The notes under the pieces are model-generated. The model worked only from the letters and a program-made list of their open reading frames with translations. It was not told the DNA's origin and ran no database searches. The translations under genes and the position numbers were made by a program. Source: JAZDFC01 sp043808235 (GTDB lineage: Bacteria; Bacteroidota; Ignavibacteria; Ignavibacteriales; Melioribacteraceae). Taken from it: DNA of 6,882 nt. Below, one piece after another: positions 6,703 to 6,882 of the stretch (within the stretch, counting starts at the first letter, position 1; every line of letters begins with the position of its first letter). Location of the stretch: positions 1 through 6,882 of the forward strand of contig JAZDFC010000024.1 in NCBI GenBank assembly GCA_043808235.1. Reading direction: 5' to 3'.

Positions 6703-6882
6703 CTATTTTGATTTGTACGTAGCTAAAATATACTCCGCTACAGCCAGCGCTTCGTTCGGTTTTAATCCTTGATTCGGCATTGCCGGGTAATCGGGATTTA
6801 TTTTTACCGGGTTCATAATGAATTTAACAAGCTCATCCGTCTTGCCTTCGTATTTGGGGAGTGTTTCCTTATAAGGAGGTCC
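6703..6882 (-). CDS. c-type cytochrome, C-terminal part only
   Basis: I translated this by hand: 59 codons are open from the window edge to a TAG at 6703-6705. Seen: GPPYK at the start, then ELVKFIMNP, then the axial-ligand motif YPAMPNQGL (residues 32-40, Met35 as sixth haem ligand), and a closing helix ALAVAEYILATYK. This is the pattern at the C-terminus of class I mono-haem cytochrome c domains, in which the ligand Met follows the haem-binding CXXCH by several dozen residues. The CXXCH itself is outside the window. It could be a small periplasmic cytochrome or the last domain of a larger redox protein or oxidase subunit. It has the same strand as prmC but is separated from it by 222 bp containing an inverted repeat, so it is probably a separate unit. 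Confidence 0.82.
   Translation of the reverse strand, partial: GPPYKETLPKYEGKTDELVKFIMNPVKINPDYPAMPNQGLKPNEALAVAEYILATYKSK

Overview
The window carries seven genes, all on the minus strand, so transcription runs from high to low coordinates. Codon use, c-type cytochrome content, usable Shine-Dalgarno sequences with GTG and TTG starts, and a CTTTGTG/CACAAAG-type intergenic repeat suggest a free-living bacterium of the Bacteroidota/Chlorobi/Ignavibacteria side of the tree. This is an inference: no rRNA or other clean marker is present. Shine-Dalgarno sites before most genes argue against a typical Bacteroidia member, where such sites are usually weak.

Layout, in transcription order. (1) 6882-6703: the last 59 codons of a class I c-type cytochrome, with the start outside the window. 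(2) 6702-6481: an intergenic stretch holding an imperfect inverted repeat (6582-6655). (3) 6480-4261 onward to 1841: a tight four-gene run, prmC (release-factor glutamine methyltransferase), dtd (D-aminoacyl-tRNA deacylase), an alkaline-phosphatase-superfamily metalloenzyme of unknown substrate, and comEC (DNA-uptake channel). prmC/dtd and metalloenzyme/comEC overlap by 4 bp, and dtd and the metalloenzyme are 16 bp apart, so this is almost certainly one operon. A hairpin at 1799-1830 follows comEC and may end it.

(4) 1731-1: a two-gene cassette of clearly lower GC content. It contains an ABC-type AAA ATPase (SMC/RecF/OLD-like, 378 aa) followed, through an ATGA overlap, by a protein with TOPRIM/RloB/DUF4276-like motifs that runs off the window edge. 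The architecture, ATPase sensor plus TOPRIM-like partner, is that of phage-defence modules such as PARIS (AriA/AriB), AbiL and OLD/Gabija-type systems. This is the most interesting part of the window: a candidate defence system, apparently acquired, placed just after a housekeeping operon.

The housekeeping genes do not form one obvious pathway. prmC and dtd both serve translation (termination efficiency and removal of D-amino acids from tRNA). comEC imports single-stranded DNA during transformation. The metalloenzyme looks catalytically intact but its substrate cannot be read from the sequence.
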